Below are positions 1-13,570 of a DNA stretch of 64,000 bases, piece after piece. A program made the translations under genes and the position numbers. The notes below the pieces were generated by a model that saw only the letters and a list, made by a program, of their open reading frames with translations, was not told where the DNA came from and did no database searches. The first letter of the stretch is position 1; the number at the start of each line of letters is the position of its first letter. Source of the DNA: Mycobacterium sp. PS03-16 (lineage in GTDB: Bacteria; Actinomycetota; Actinomycetes; Mycobacteriales; Mycobacteriaceae); contig NZ_SPQO01000016.1 in the NCBI RefSeq assembly GCF_004570325.1, forward strand, positions 1-64,000, written 5' to 3'.

Positions 1-378
1 GGCGGCGGGGGCGCCCGCGCGGCGGGACGAGGAGCGGCGCTCGCGGCGCGGCGCGGCCTGGGTCGCCGGCGCGTCGGCGCCGTCGGCCTTGGCAGCACCG
101 TTGGCATCACCGCGGCGTTCGCGGATCGCGGCGATCAGTTCGCTCTTGCGCATGCCGGAGGCGCCTTCGACACCGATCTGACGGGCCAGTGCCCGCAGCT
201 CGGGAAGCACCATGGAGGTCAACGAGCTGGCGCGGTCACCGGACGCCACATCGGCGGTCGGAGCGGTTTCCGCGGTCGTCGTGGTGACGGGCGCGCTCTC
301 CGGCGCGGCAGGGATGTCAGTCGTCACGGCGTTCGGCACCTCGGCGTTTTCGGCCGTGAAGAGGTCCGTATCGGTCAC
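1..378 (-). CDS. rho: Transcription termination factor Rho, N-terminal part
   Basis: This is the first 126 codons of Rho, the hexameric RNA helicase that ends transcription; the rest lies beyond the window edge. The GTG start at 378 follows the SD-like AAGGAAA. After about 50 variable acidic and Ala/Thr-rich residues comes the Rho N-terminal helical domain (ending in a stretch like MRKSELIAAIRERR, about residues 60-95). An Ala/Arg/Ser-rich insert then begins, as is typical of mycobacterial Rho. Its place downstream of thrB matches the conserved mycobacterial order. The identity is secure from the domain and neighbourhood, but the ATPase core is not visible here. Confidence 0.9.
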   Translation of the reverse strand, partial: MTDTDLFTAENAEVPNAVTTDIPAAPESAPVTTTTAETAPTADVASGDRASSLTSMVLPELRALARQIGVEGASGMRKSELIAAIRERRGDANGAAKADGADAPATQAAPRRERRSSSRRAGAPAA

Positions 379-669
379 GGATTTCCTTTCTTATCCCTCG
401 CTGACTGCGTTGGGCGAGGGCTCAAAATTCCTCGGCGCTCAGCCCATCCGCTGAACGCGAAGGTCCCACCGCCGCCTGTGCAACGGTGATCGCCGGGATT
501 CGCCGCCATGAGGCGAACCGTCAGTCCACGGGTGAAAAACGGGAGAGATGGGTGGCGTCCTAGTGTCGGCGCAGCTAGAAACGCTGCGATTGCTGGACGA
601 AAGCGAGGATATCCCGCTTGGCAGCCGGAAGCAAGAAACCCCCGCACCACCCCGGCAGCGTGTCGAAGG
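379..669 (-). promoter_or_regulatory. rho leader / thrB-rho intergenic region with hairpin
   Basis: This 291-bp stretch between the thrB stop and the rho start shows no convincing gene. Just upstream of the rho SD there is an inverted repeat, CCCTCGC at 395-401 and GCGAGGG at 414-420, with a 12-nt loop, so the rho mRNA would carry a hairpin ending about 16 nt before the start codon. A second small stem (TTCGCC/GGCGAA, around 500) is weaker. I cannot place a firm -10 element. The region may hold a rho promoter and leader-level control. Confidence 0.4.
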
Positions 670-2704
<2,035 letters not shown>

Positions 2705-2708
<4 letters not shown>

Positions 2709-4030
2709 TCGTTGGTTCCTTCCATGCGCAGAACGCTGTTGATGCTCTGCACCGCATCGAGATCGGCGAGTGCGGCAACGGTTTCGGACAGTGCCGCATC
2801 GGTGGCGCGGTGGGTCACCACGACGATGCGGGCCCCGCAGGGCTGCCCGACCTCGTCGACCATGCCCTCCTGGCGCACCTCGGCGATGCTCACCTCGCGC
2901 TTGCCGAATTCCGCCGCCACCGACGACAGCACGCCCGGGCGGTCGGCGACGTTCATGTTGACGTAGTAGCGGGTCGGGATGAAGCCGATCGGCGACACCG
3001 GCAGCGCGGCGTACTTCGATTCCCGCGGGCCCCGGCCGCCCTGCACGCGGTTGCGCGCGGCCATCACCAGATCGCCCATCACCGCCGACGCCGTCGGCGC
3101 ACCGCCGGCGCCCTGGCCGTAGAACATCAGCCGTCCGGCCGCTTCGGCCTCGACCACCACGGCGTTGAACGCGCCGTTGACCGAGGCCAGCGGGTGACTC
3201 AGCGGCACCAGCGCCGGGTACACCCGGGCCGACACCCGCTGCTGCCCGTCGCCGGTGGTCAGCCGCTCGCAGATGGCCAGCAGCTTGATCGTGCAGCCCA
3301 GCGCGCGCGCCGATGCGAAGTCGGCCGCCGACACCTTGGTGATGCCCTCGCGGTAGACGTCGTCGGCGGTCACCCGGGTGTGGAAGGCGATCGACGCCAA
3401 AATCGCGGCCTTGGCCGCCGCGTCGTAGCCCTCGACGTCGGCGGTCGGATCGGCCTCGGCGTACCCCAGCGCGCCGGCGTCGGCCAGGGCACCGGCGTAG
3501 TCGGCACCGGTGTCGTCCATCGCCGAGAGGATGTAGTTGGTCGTGCCGTTGACGATTCCGGCCACCCGCAGCACGGTGTCGCCGGCCAGGGACTGCGTCA
3601 GCGGACGGATCACCGGGATCGCACCGGCCACCGCGGCCTCGAAATACAAATCGACGCGGGCGGATTCGGCGGCCTGGGCCAACTCACCGGTGGACTGCGC
3701 CATCAGCGCCTTATTGGCGGTCACCACCGACTTGCCCTGTTCGAGCGCGGACAGGATCGCCTTGCGGGCCGGTTCCACGGGGCCCATCAGTTCGACGACG
3801 ATGTCGACGTCATCGCGGGAGACCAGTTGCTCGATGTCGTCGGTCAGCAGATCGACCGGCACACCGCGGTCGTCGGCCACCCGCCGCACCCCGACGCCGC
3901 GCAGCTCCAGCGGCGCCCCGACGCGGGCGGCCAGGTCGGCGGCGCTGTCCTCGATGATGCGGACCACCTCGCTGCCGACGTTGCCCAGCCCCAACACCGC
4001 CACGCCGACGGGCTTCTCTGATGCGCTCAC
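2705..4030 (-). CDS. hom: Homoserine dehydrogenase
   Basis: This 441-aa enzyme reduces aspartate semialdehyde to homoserine, the branch point to threonine and methionine. An N-terminal Rossmann motif GLGNVGSEV (about 15-23) is followed by the catalytic domain with the NGTTNYIL signature (about residue 187). A C-terminal ACT domain (about 355-435, starting near [13 protein letters not shown]) is the usual site of threonine feedback inhibition. It starts with GTG, 4 nt after the lysA stop, and overlaps thrC by 4 nt. M. tuberculosis annotation calls this gene thrA. Confidence 0.97.
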
Positions 4031-4034
4031 GGCG

Positions 4035-5453
4035 TCACCTCACTTCCAGACTCAACAGGTCGTCGACCGTCTCCCGGCGCAGGATCAGGCGGGTCTGCCC
4101 GTCCTTGACCGCCACCACGGCGGGGCGGCCGATCAGGTTGTAACGGCTCGACATCGAATAGCAGTACGCACCGGTGGCCGCCACGCCCAGCAGGTCGCCG
4201 GGGGTCACGTCGTCGGGGAACCAGGCGTCGCGGACGACGATATCGCCGCTCTCGCAGTGCTTCCCGACCACCCGGCCGAGCGTGGGCGCGGCGTCGCTGA
4301 CGCGCGAGATCATCCGGACGTCGTACTCGGCGCCGTACAGCGAAGTGCGGATGTTGTCGCTCATCCCGCCGTCGACGCTGACGTAGCGGCGGTGCGCGGT
4401 CGGGCTCACCGCCACGTCTTTTACGGTGCCGACCTCGTAGAGCGTGATGGTGCCCGGCCCGGCGATCGCGCGGCCGGGTTCGACGACGAGCTGGGGTGCG
4501 GGCAGGCCGACGGCGGCGGACTCGCTGCGCACGATCTCGAGCAGCTTATCGGCGAGTTCGGTCATCGGCGGCGGATTGTCCTGCGGCAGATAGGAGATGC
4601 CGAGCCCGCCGCCGAGGTCGACGATCGACATCTGCGAGGTCTTATCCACCCCGAATTCGGCGACCACGTCGCGCAGCAGCCCGATCACGCGGTGCGCGGC
4701 GATCTCGAAGCCGGCCACGTCGAAGATCTGCGAGCCGATGTGGCTGTGCAGCCCGAGCAGCCGCAGGTTGTCGGTCGCGAACACCCGGCGCACGGCGTCC
4801 ATCGCCGCGCCACTGGCCAGCGACAGCCCGAACTTCTGGTCCTCGTGGGCGGTGGAGATGAACTCGTGGGTGTGGGCCTCCACCCCGACGGTGACCCGCA
4901 CCAGGACGTCCTGCACCACACCGGCGTTCGCGGCGATCTCGTCGAGCCGGTCGATCTCGATCATCGAGTCCACGACGACGTGGCCGACCCCGGACTCGAC
5001 CGCCAGGGTGAGCTCGCGGATCGACTTGTTGTTGCCGTGCAATGCGATCCGCTCGGCGGGGAAGCCGGCGTGCAGCGCCACCGCGAGCTCTCCCCCGCTG
5101 GCGACGTCGAGCCCGAGACCTTCCTCGTCGATCCAGCGCGCCACCTCGGTGCACAGGAACGCCTTCGCCGCGTAGCGGACGTAGTCGCCGCCGCCGAACG
5201 CCGCGGCGATCTCGCGGCAGCGTGACCGGAAGTCGTCCTCGTCGATGATGAACAACGGGGTGCCGTACTCGGCGGCGATGTCGGTGACCGGGACCCCGGC
5301 GATCGACACCACGCCGTCGGCGCCACGAACGGCGTTGCGGGGCCACACATTCGGCGCGATCTGCAGCACCTCGTCGACCGACGACGGGCGCTGCGGCGCA
5401 CCGGCGTGGTGGATCTCCTCGGCGTGCCGGGGACCGGCGGGATGGGCGTTCAC
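4035..5453 (-). CDS. lysA: Diaminopimelate decarboxylase
   Basis: This 472-aa fold-III PLP decarboxylase makes L-lysine from meso-diaminopimelate. The PLP lysine is in YAAKAFL (K97). A phosphate-binding [10 protein letters not shown] motif and the C-terminal catalytic CESGD motif are present. I chose the GTG at 5453 because it overlaps the argS stop by 4 nt (GTGA) and gives a normal length; reading further upstream would run through argS. Co-transcription with argS is a conserved actinobacterial arrangement. Confidence 0.95.
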   Translation of the reverse strand: MNAHPAGPRHAEEIHHAGAPQRPSSVDEVLQIAPNVWPRNAVRGADGVVSIAGVPVTDIAAEYGTPLFIIDEDDFRSRCREIAAAFGGGDYVRYAAKAFLCTEVARWIDEEGLGLDVASGGELAVALHAGFPAERIALHGNNKSIRELTLAVESGVGHVVVDSMIEIDRLDEIAANAGVVQDVLVRVTVGVEAHTHEFISTAHEDQKFGLSLASGAAMDAVRRVFATDNLRLLGLHSHIGSQIFDVAGFEIAAHRVIGLLRDVVAEFGVDKTSQMSIVDLGGGLGISYLPQDNPPPMTELADKLLEIVRSESAAVGLPAPQLVVEPGRAIAGPGTITLYEVGTVKDVAVSPTAHRRYVSVDGGMSDNIRTSLYGAEYDVRMISRVSDAAPTLGRVVGKHCESGDIVVRDAWFPDDVTPGDLLGVAATGAYCYSMSSRYNLIGRPAVVAVKDGQTRLILRRETVDDLLSLEVR

Positions 5454-7102
5454 ATCCGCTCCGGTGCGGTCACGCCGAGGATCGCCAGGCCGTTGGCGAT
5501 CACCTGGCGGGTGGCCTGGCACAGCGCGAGCCGCGCGGAGTGCAGGTCGCCCGCCGCCTCGTCGCCCTGCGGCAGCACCCGGCAGGAATCGTAGAAGCGG
5601 TGGTAGTCGCCGGCGAGGTCCTCGAGGTAGCGGCACACGCGATGCGGCTCGCGCAGCGCCGCGGCGGCCTTGAGCACCCGCGGGAACTCGCCGAGGTTGC
5701 GGATCAACGTGCCCTCTTTGTCGTGGGTGAGCAGGTCGAGGTGCTCGGTGCTCGCGACGACGCCGAGGTCGGCGGCGTTGCGCGCCAGCGCGGAGAGCCG
5801 GGCGTGGGCGTACTGCACGTAGTACACCGGGTTCTCGTTGGACGCCGACGACCACAGCGCCAGGTCGATGTCGATCGGGGTGTCCACCGACGAGCGGATC
5901 AGCGCGTAGCGCGCGGCGTCGACGCCGATGGCCTCGACCAGGTCATCGAGCGTGATGACGGTGCCGGCCCGCTTGCTCATCCGCACCGGCTGCCCGTCGC
6001 GGACCAGGTTGACCATCTGCCCGATCAGCACCTCGACGGTGTCCGGGTCGTCGCCGAGGGCCGCCGCGGCGGCCTTGAGCCGCGCGATGTAGCCGTGGTG
6101 GTCGGCGCCGAGCATGTAGATGCACAGATCGAATCCGCGCTGCCGCTTGTCCAGGAAGTAGGCGAGGTCGCCGGCGATGTAGGCGGGCGCACCGTCACTC
6201 TTGATCACCACGCGGTCTTTGTCGTCACCGAAGTCGGTGGTGCGCAACCACGTCGCGCCGTCCTTCTCGTAGATCGCGCCGGTCTCGCGCAGGCGGGCGA
6301 TCGCCTGGTCGACGCGGCCGCTGGTGTGCATCGAATCCTCGTGGGTGAACACGTCGAAGTCGGTGCCGAACTCGTGCAACGAGGCCTTGATGTGGGTGAA
6401 CATCAGGTCGACGCCGATGGCCCGGAACGTCTCGCGCATCTGCTCGTCCGGCAGGCTCAGCGCGTCGGGGTCCTTGGCCAGCACCTGGGCGGCGATGTCG
6501 CCGATGTAGCTGCCGGCGTAGCCGTCCTCGGGCGTGGGCTCGCCCTTCGCGGCGGCGATCAGCGAGTTGACGAACCGGTCGATCTGGGCGCCGTGGTCGT
6601 TGAAGTAGTACTCGCGGACGACCTGCGCGGCCTGGGTGGACAGCAGCCGGCCCAGCGCGTCCCCGACCGCCGCCCAGCGGGTGCCGCCGATGTGGATCGG
6701 CCCGGTCGGGTTGGCGGAGACGAACTCGAGGTTGATGTGGCGTCCGGACAGCTCGGCCGAGTGCCCGTAGCGGTCCCCGGCGGCGATCACGTTGCCGACG
6801 ATGACGTTCTGCGCCGACGCCTCAAGCCGCAGGTTCACGAATCCCGGCCCGGCGACCTCGGCGGCGGCGATGCCCTCGGCGGCGGTCAGTGCGTCGGCCA
6901 GCCAGCCCGCCAGCTCCCGCGGGTTCACGCCGACCTTCTTGCCGACCTGCAGCGCGAGGTTGGTGGCGTAGTCGCCGTGCTCGGGGTTGCGCGGACGCTC
7001 CACCGTCACGACCGCCGGCAGGGCGGCGGTGTCCAGGTCGCGCCCGGTCAGCACGGTGGTCGCGGTGGCCCTGAGCAGCTCGGCGAGGTCGGCGGGTGTC
7101 AC
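5450..7102 (-). CDS. argS: Arginyl-tRNA synthetase
   Basis: This 550-aa class I synthetase charges tRNA-Arg. The N-terminal additional domain (about 1-100) is followed by the HIGH-type signature [10 protein letters not shown] (131-140), the MSKRAG motif (about residue 383, the KMSKS equivalent) and a C-terminal DALR anticodon-binding domain with conserved Tyr/His residues. The GTG start at 7102 has no strong SD. It heads the argS-lysA-hom-thrC-thrB operon, and a tRNA-Arg gene lies just upstream on the other strand. Confidence 0.97.
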   Translation of the reverse strand: MTPADLAELLRATATTVLTGRDLDTAALPAVVTVERPRNPEHGDYATNLALQVGKKVGVNPRELAGWLADALTAAEGIAAAEVAGPGFVNLRLEASAQNVIVGNVIAAGDRYGHSAELSGRHINLEFVSANPTGPIHIGGTRWAAVGDALGRLLSTQAAQVVREYYFNDHGAQIDRFVNSLIAAAKGEPTPEDGYAGSYIGDIAAQVLAKDPDALSLPDEQMRETFRAIGVDLMFTHIKASLHEFGTDFDVFTHEDSMHTSGRVDQAIARLRETGAIYEKDGATWLRTTDFGDDKDRVVIKSDGAPAYIAGDLAYFLDKRQRGFDLCIYMLGADHHGYIARLKAAAAALGDDPDTVEVLIGQMVNLVRDGQPVRMSKRAGTVITLDDLVEAIGVDAARYALIRSSVDTPIDIDLALWSSASNENPVYYVQYAHARLSALARNAADLGVVASTEHLDLLTHDKEGTLIRNLGEFPRVLKAAAALREPHRVCRYLEDLAGDYHRFYDSCRVLPQGDEAAGDLHSARLALCQATRQVIANGLAILGVTAPERM

Positions 7103-7201
7103 GGGGGTCCATCCTATGGTCTGGGGTGGTCAGAGCCCGAATCCGTGCGGCGGCGCTGGATGCGTTACGCTGTCCACGCCCAATGGCGCGGTGTTCCACG
7201 C

Positions 7202-7274
7202 GCCCCCGTAGCTCAGGGGATAGAGCGTCTGCCTCCGGAGCAGAAGGCCGCAGGTTCGAATCCTGCCGGGGGCA
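7202..7274 (+). tRNA. tRNA-Arg, anticodon CCG
   Basis: A complete cloverleaf can be drawn. The 7-bp acceptor stem is GCCCCCG paired with CGGGGGC, with discriminator A. The D arm is GCTC...GAGC. The anticodon stem TCTGC/GCAGA carries loop CTCCGGA, giving anticodon CCG. The T arm is GCAGG-TTCGAAT-CCTGC. CCA is encoded at 7275-7277. It reads CGG codons and sits divergently beside argS, as argV does in M. tuberculosis. Confidence 0.97.
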
Positions 7275-7349
7275 CCACACCGATCGACGAGCCGGCCTCA
7301 GGCGGCGTCGCCGGCTACGCAGACCCTCGCGCTGGTGGGGCCGTCGCCG

Positions 7350-8970
<1,621 letters not shown>

Positions 8971-10953
8971 GTGAGTTCTGACCGGGGTGGGATGGAATTG
9001 CGGAAAGCTGAGCGTCGGTCGTCCGCCGTGGCATTCATTCTCGTCTCCCTGGTGGCGGTCGGGATCATCGGCTGGTTCTCGCTCGTCACCCAACCCGCCG
9101 CGCTGGCGTCGACGGCCTGGTGGCCGGTCGCCGGGATCGCCCTCGGCCTGGGCTTGCGCTTCCCCCGCCGGTACACCTGGATCCTGGCCGCCGCGGTGTC
9201 CGCGGTGACGTTGCCGCTGCTCTACATCGCCGGCCGGCCGGCCCTGCTGGCCGCGGCGCTCGCCGTGGCGGTGGGGATCCAGATGGCCGTCGGCACGCTG
9301 ATCCTGCGCGGCCGGCGCGACAGGTTGCCGACGCTGTCCGATCCGCGGGACCTCGGTCGGCTGCTGATCGCGGTCGTCTCGGCGGCCGCCGTGTACGACG
9401 TGGTCGCCACCGCGGCGACCTTCCTGATCGTCGACTCGTCGGCGGCGTGGACGCGTCTGGTGACCTCCGCCCCGAAGCATGCCGCCGGCATGCTGCTGGT
9501 GGCTCCGCTGTTCATGGATCTGCCGCGCCGGCCCCACCGGGCGGGTCCGGTCGAAACGGTCATCCTCAGTGCGGCCACGCTGGCGCTCGTCACGTTCGTG
9601 TTCGCGTTCAACCCCGGGATGCCGCTGTCGTTCCTGCCGTTCATGCCGCTGGTGTGGGCGGCGATGCGGCTGTCCACCCGCGAGGTGATCGTGCTCATGC
9701 TGGCGATCGCCGTGATCGCCTCGGCGGGCAGCGCCCACGGCGAAGGACCGTTCGCGTTCCACCTCCTCGGCACCGAGACCGGCAACGTCGTCCTGCAGAT
9801 CTTCGAGCTGTCGATGGTGGTGGTGTTCCTCGCGCTCGCTCTGGCGGTCACCGCCGAGCGGCACACTGCCGCACGACTGGTCGAGAGCGAGGAGTTGTTC
9901 CGCAAGATCTTCGACACGTCGGTGGCCGGGATGGTGATCGCAGTCCGCGACAACACCGGGTGGACCGTGCTGCGGAGCAACGCCTCGGCGGTGGCCATGC
10001 TGCCGGAGCTCGAGGGCGACATGGCGCGCCTCGCCGCGGTGCTGGGCGACGAGGCGATCGACGCGCTGTCCGCGAAGGCCGACGCGATGGCCGACGGCAA
10101 CGCCCGCCTCACGCTGACCACCGTCAGCGGCCAGGTGCTCAACGTCAGCATCTCTCCGATCAGCACCGACGACGACCGCCGCACCCTGGCCCTGCAGTTC
10201 TACGACATCACCGAAGCCCTGCGGGCCCGCCGCCTGGAACAGGCGGAGCTGGAACGCGCCGCGGAGGTCCAGCGGGCGCTGCTGCCCGGGCAGTTCCCCG
10301 CCACTCCCGGGTGGAGTTCCGGCGCGGCATCGGTTCCCGCGCGCCAGGTGGGCGGGGACTTCTACGACATCCGCGTCCAGGTTCCGCACGCGGTGCTCAG
10401 CCTCGGCGACGTCATGGGCAAGGGCATGGGTGCGGGCATGCTGGCCGCGGCCACCCGGGCGGCCCTGCGCGCCAACGATCCCGAGCTCAGCCCGTCGGCG
10501 GCGGTGAGCCGGGTGGCCGGCGTCATCGACCGCGACCTCCAGCGCACCAGCGCGTTCATCACCTTGACCTACGTGCTGGTCGACCTCCACACCGGTGACT
10601 TCCGCTTCGCCGACGCCGGACACGGGTTGCACTTCATCGTGCGGACCGGGAGCAATCGCGTCGAGCGGGTGCCGTCGAGCGATCTGCCGATGGGGCTGGA
10701 CGACGGCTGGGACGAGAAGCGTGGCGCGCTGCACCCGGGTGATGCGATCCTGCTCGTCAGCGACGGGGTGATGGATCTGTGGGGTGGCTCGGTGGAGCAG
10801 CTCTCCGACGCGGTCGCGCACTGCGCGCAACAGCACGGCTCCAGTCCGCAGGCGCTGGTGGACGCCTTGTGCGCGGGTGCGAACGGACAGCTGGAACGCG
10901 ACGACGTCACCGCCGTCGTCCTGCGCCGCGAGCCGGTGGAGTCAGGCCGCTGA
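8971..10953 (+). CDS. Membrane MASE1-PAS-SpoIIE (PP2C-type) phosphatase
   Basis: This 660-aa signalling protein has about eight N-terminal membrane helices resembling MASE1 (about 20-290), then a PAS-like segment (about 300-410). A short coiled linker (RARRLEQAELERAAEVQRALLP) leads to a SpoIIE/PP2C phosphatase domain (about 440-655). Phosphatase metal motifs are visible: VGGDFYDI, GDVMGKGMGAGM, FADAGHG and LVSDGVMD. Such RsbU-like proteins usually dephosphorylate anti-sigma antagonists, but no STAS or anti-sigma gene is adjacent. The GTG start at 8971 has no clear SD; a later ATG (8992) is an alternative. It ends 10 bp from a convergent gene. Confidence 0.85.
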   Translation: MSSDRGGMELRKAERRSSAVAFILVSLVAVGIIGWFSLVTQPAALASTAWWPVAGIALGLGLRFPRRYTWILAAAVSAVTLPLLYIAGRPALLAAALAVAVGIQMAVGTLILRGRRDRLPTLSDPRDLGRLLIAVVSAAAVYDVVATAATFLIVDSSAAWTRLVTSAPKHAAGMLLVAPLFMDLPRRPHRAGPVETVILSAATLALVTFVFAFNPGMPLSFLPFMPLVWAAMRLSTREVIVLMLAIAVIASAGSAHGEGPFAFHLLGTETGNVVLQIFELSMVVVFLALALAVTAERHTAARLVESEELFRKIFDTSVAGMVIAVRDNTGWTVLRSNASAVAMLPELEGDMARLAAVLGDEAIDALSAKADAMADGNARLTLTTVSGQVLNVSISPISTDDDRRTLALQFYDITEALRARRLEQAELERAAEVQRALLPGQFPATPGWSSGAASVPARQVGGDFYDIRVQVPHAVLSLGDVMGKGMGAGMLAAATRAALRANDPELSPSAAVSRVAGVIDRDLQRTSAFITLTYVLVDLHTGDFRFADAGHGLHFIVRTGSNRVERVPSSDLPMGLDDGWDEKRGALHPGDAILLVSDGVMDLWGGSVEQLSDAVAHCAQQHGSSPQALVDALCAGANGQLERDDVTAVVLRREPVESGR

Positions 10954-10963
10954 CGGGCATTCT

Positions 10964-11854
10964 CTAACTGCCCAGGGAGGTACCGGTCTCCTTCTCCGCG
11001 AACTCCCACAGCCTGCGGGCGTCGTCGTAGTCACAGGCGTTGGGGGTCCGGCCGCTCAACGTCGGCGCACCCTGGAATCCGAAACGTCCGTTGATGCCCA
11101 CGTAACTGCCCGGCGGGATCGGCTCGGTGAGGCAGTACAGCGTCGGTGCGGCCCCCGCGTCGATGTCGTTGCCGATGACGCCCGCCACCGAGTTGACCAT
11201 CGCGTGGAACGCCGACATGACGCGGGTTTCGCCCACTTTCGCCAGGTTCGAGGTCACCCAGCCCGGATGGGTGAGGTAGGTGGTGACCGGCGAAGCCGCA
11301 ACCCGCAGCCGCCGGTCGAGTTCCAGGCCCCACAGCATGACGGCGAGCTTCGAGCGGGCGTACGCGGGGAACGCCGACCACTTCCGCGAGCGCAGATGCG
11401 GATCGTCGAGGGTGATCGTCGCGGACTTGTGGGCGTCGGATCCGACGTTGACGATCTTCGACCGCACCCGCGGGTACAGCAGATTGGTCAGCGCGAAGGG
11501 GCCGAGGAAGTTCGTGCCCAGCGTCATCTCGAAGCCGTCGACGGTCTCCCTGCGGGTCTGGGCCACCGCGCCGGCGTTGTTGATCAGTACGTCGACGTCG
11601 CCGGTGAACAGCTCCGGGAACGCGCGCACCGACGACTGATCGGCCAGGTCGAGTTTCAGGACCGTTGTGTCGCCGCCGATTTCGGCCGCGCGCTGCGCGC
11701 CGAGCTCAAGGTTGCGCACGGCGAGGATCACCTGGGCGCCGGCGTGAGCCAGGGCCCGCGCGGTCGCGAACCCCACCCCGCTGGTGGCGCCGGTGACGAT
11801 GATCCGCTTACCGCTCATATCGCCGAGCCGGGCCGGCGACCACTGTGCTGTCAC
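10964..11854 (-). CDS. Short-chain dehydrogenase/reductase
   Basis: This 296-aa SDR has the cofactor loop TGATSGVG (about 20-27), the NNAG motif and the catalytic YARSK. Its layout (LYPRVRSKIVNVGSDAHK...LTHPGWVTSN) resembles the retinol dehydrogenase/protochlorophyllide reductase-like branch common in mycobacteria. The substrate is unknown. The GTG start at 11854 is divergent from the sulfotransferase operon, and the 65-bp gap must serve both promoters. It converges closely with the phosphatase gene. Confidence 0.85.
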   Translation of the reverse strand: MTAQWSPARLGDMSGKRIIVTGATSGVGFATARALAHAGAQVILAVRNLELGAQRAAEIGGDTTVLKLDLADQSSVRAFPELFTGDVDVLINNAGAVAQTRRETVDGFEMTLGTNFLGPFALTNLLYPRVRSKIVNVGSDAHKSATITLDDPHLRSRKWSAFPAYARSKLAVMLWGLELDRRLRVAASPVTTYLTHPGWVTSNLAKVGETRVMSAFHAMVNSVAGVIGNDIDAGAAPTLYCLTEPIPPGSYVGINGRFGFQGAPTLSGRTPNACDYDDARRLWEFAEKETGTSLGS

Positions 11855-11919
11855 GCTGCCAGACTAGCCACGCCGCGCGGACCGTGAACACAAGCGTTGA
11901 CATCGGTGACGGGAGCTGA

Positions 11920-12375
11920 TTGTCTACGCCCGTGAGCGACGGCGCCCGCGAGATCGAGAACCTCGTGTACACCTACGCCGAGCGCATCGATGCCGGCGAC
12001 CTCGACGGAGTCGCCGCGCTGTTCGCCCACGGCCGCATCTGCGGGATGGCGGACGGACCGCCCGAGACGGTCTTCGAAGGCGCCGATCGCGTGCGGCAGA
12101 TGTACGACATGGCGACCCGCCTGTACGACGACGGCACGCCCAAGACCCGGCACTTCACCACGAATGTGCAGATCTACGTTGATGATTCGGCGGGGACGGC
12201 CCGGGGCAGCGCGTATTACTGCGTCACCCAGGCGACACCCGACCTGCCGCTGCAGGTCATCGTCACCGGCCACTACCGCGACACCTTCCACCGCATCGAC
12301 GGTGTCTGGTGGTTCGACACCCGGGTCATGTTCGTCGATCAGGTCGGCGACACCAGCCATCACCTGAAGTTCTGA
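11920..12375 (+). CDS. SnoaL/NTF2-like protein
   Basis: This roughly 150-aa single-domain protein has the alpha+beta cone pattern of NTF2/SnoaL enzymes: an opening helix (EIENLVYTYAERIDAGDLDGVAALF), a middle helix after FEGADRVRQMY, and C-terminal strands ending in DTFHRIDGVWWFDTRVMFVD. Relatives are ketosteroid-isomerase-like or dehydratase-like. The start is uncertain: TTG at 11920 lies 4 nt after GGGAG, and a GTG at 11932 would shorten it by four residues. It is the first gene of a five-gene operon, and the next ATG follows after 4 nt. Confidence 0.8.
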   Translation: MSTPVSDGAREIENLVYTYAERIDAGDLDGVAALFAHGRICGMADGPPETVFEGADRVRQMYDMATRLYDDGTPKTRHFTTNVQIYVDDSAGTARGSAYYCVTQATPDLPLQVIVTGHYRDTFHRIDGVWWFDTRVMFVDQVGDTSHHLKF

Positions 12376-12379
12376 CCCC

Positions 12380-13570
12380 ATGACGCCCTCCTTCGACGCG
12401 GCCGCGCTCATGGCCACCGCGCAGCGCAAGGAGGGCGTCACCGAATGGGGTCCGCTGCCGTTCGAGGAGCCGCTCGGTGTGCTCGCCGAAAGCTATTCCG
12501 GCGCCGACCTCAACGACATCGGCGGGCACATCCTGCGCTCGGGCCTGGTGCACAGTCTGCGGATGCGGCTGCGCGCCCAGGAGTGGATCCGGCGCCACCC
12601 CGAGATCACCGACGAGGTCATCGCCGCACCGGTCGTCGTGGTCGGCATGATGCGCAGCGGAACCACCCTCCTGCAGCGCCTCCTCGCCGCCGACGAGCGG
12701 TTCCGGTGTGCGTACGGCTGGGAGGTCGTCGAGGTGGCACCGCAGCTCGGCTACGACTTCGGCGGCGGCGAGGATCCGCGGATCGCGGTCAGCGAGAAGC
12801 GCGAGGCGGTCTCGCGCGAGCTGGCGCCGGAGTTGTTCAGCATCCACCCGATGTACGCCCGCGAAGCCGAGGAGGAGATCGTCTTCCTCTCCGACGCCTT
12901 CCTGTCGCACGTCCCGGAGTCGGGTGCGCATGTGCCGGCCTACCGCGCGTGGATCGACGGGCAGGACTTCGGCCCGGCCTACGCCCATCTGCACCGGATG
13001 CTGCAGTTCCTGCAGTGGCAGAAGAAGCGGGCTGGTGTGACCGCTGATCGCTGGGTGCTGAAATCACCTGCACACCTTGGCTATCTGGACACGCTGCGGG
13101 ACAGGTTCCCGGACCTGCACATCGTGCACATGCACCGCGACCCTCGGGAGACGATCCCGTCGGGCGCCGGCCTCAACGCCACGCTGCACGCGATGCACGC
13201 CGACCGGGTGGACCGCCATCGGGTGGGCGCGGAATGGCTGGAGCGGATGGGCTGGGCCAACGACCGCGCCATGGCCACCCGGGGCCGATGGGGCGACGAT
13301 TCGGCGCGCTGCACGGACATCGAATTCGCCGACGCCGTCGCCGATCCGATCGGCCAGGTGGCACGCGTGTACGACGCGATCGGCCTCCCGTTGACCGCCG
13401 ACGCCGAGGCCGCGATGCGCCGTTGGCTGACCGATCGGCCGCGTGAGCCGGCCCGGCCGCCGTACACCGCGGCCGACTACGGCCTGCGCGACGCGCAGAT
13501 CGACGAACGGTTCGCTGCCTACAACCGCCGATTCCGCACCGGCGCCGACCTATCCGGGAGGACCGCATGA
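12380..13570 (+). CDS. Sulfotransferase family protein
   Basis: This 396-aa protein carries the PAPS-binding 5'-phosphosulfate loop VVGMMRSGTTLLQRLLA (about 86-102) and the 3'-phosphate motif with HMHRDPRETIPSGAGL (about 252-267), so it should move sulfate from PAPS to an unknown acceptor. Mycobacteria hold many such Stf-type enzymes acting on lipids and glycolipids. It is second in its operon and overlaps the next gene by 4 nt (ATGA). The window also encodes PAPS synthesis (cysD, cysNC) and PAP recycling (cysQ). Confidence 0.88.
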   Translation: MTPSFDAAALMATAQRKEGVTEWGPLPFEEPLGVLAESYSGADLNDIGGHILRSGLVHSLRMRLRAQEWIRRHPEITDEVIAAPVVVVGMMRSGTTLLQRLLAADERFRCAYGWEVVEVAPQLGYDFGGGEDPRIAVSEKREAVSRELAPELFSIHPMYAREAEEEIVFLSDAFLSHVPESGAHVPAYRAWIDGQDFGPAYAHLHRMLQFLQWQKKRAGVTADRWVLKSPAHLGYLDTLRDRFPDLHIVHMHRDPRETIPSGAGLNATLHAMHADRVDRHRVGAEWLERMGWANDRAMATRGRWGDDSARCTDIEFADAVADPIGQVARVYDAIGLPLTADAEAAMRRWLTDRPREPARPPYTAADYGLRDAQIDERFAAYNRRFRTGADLSGRTA

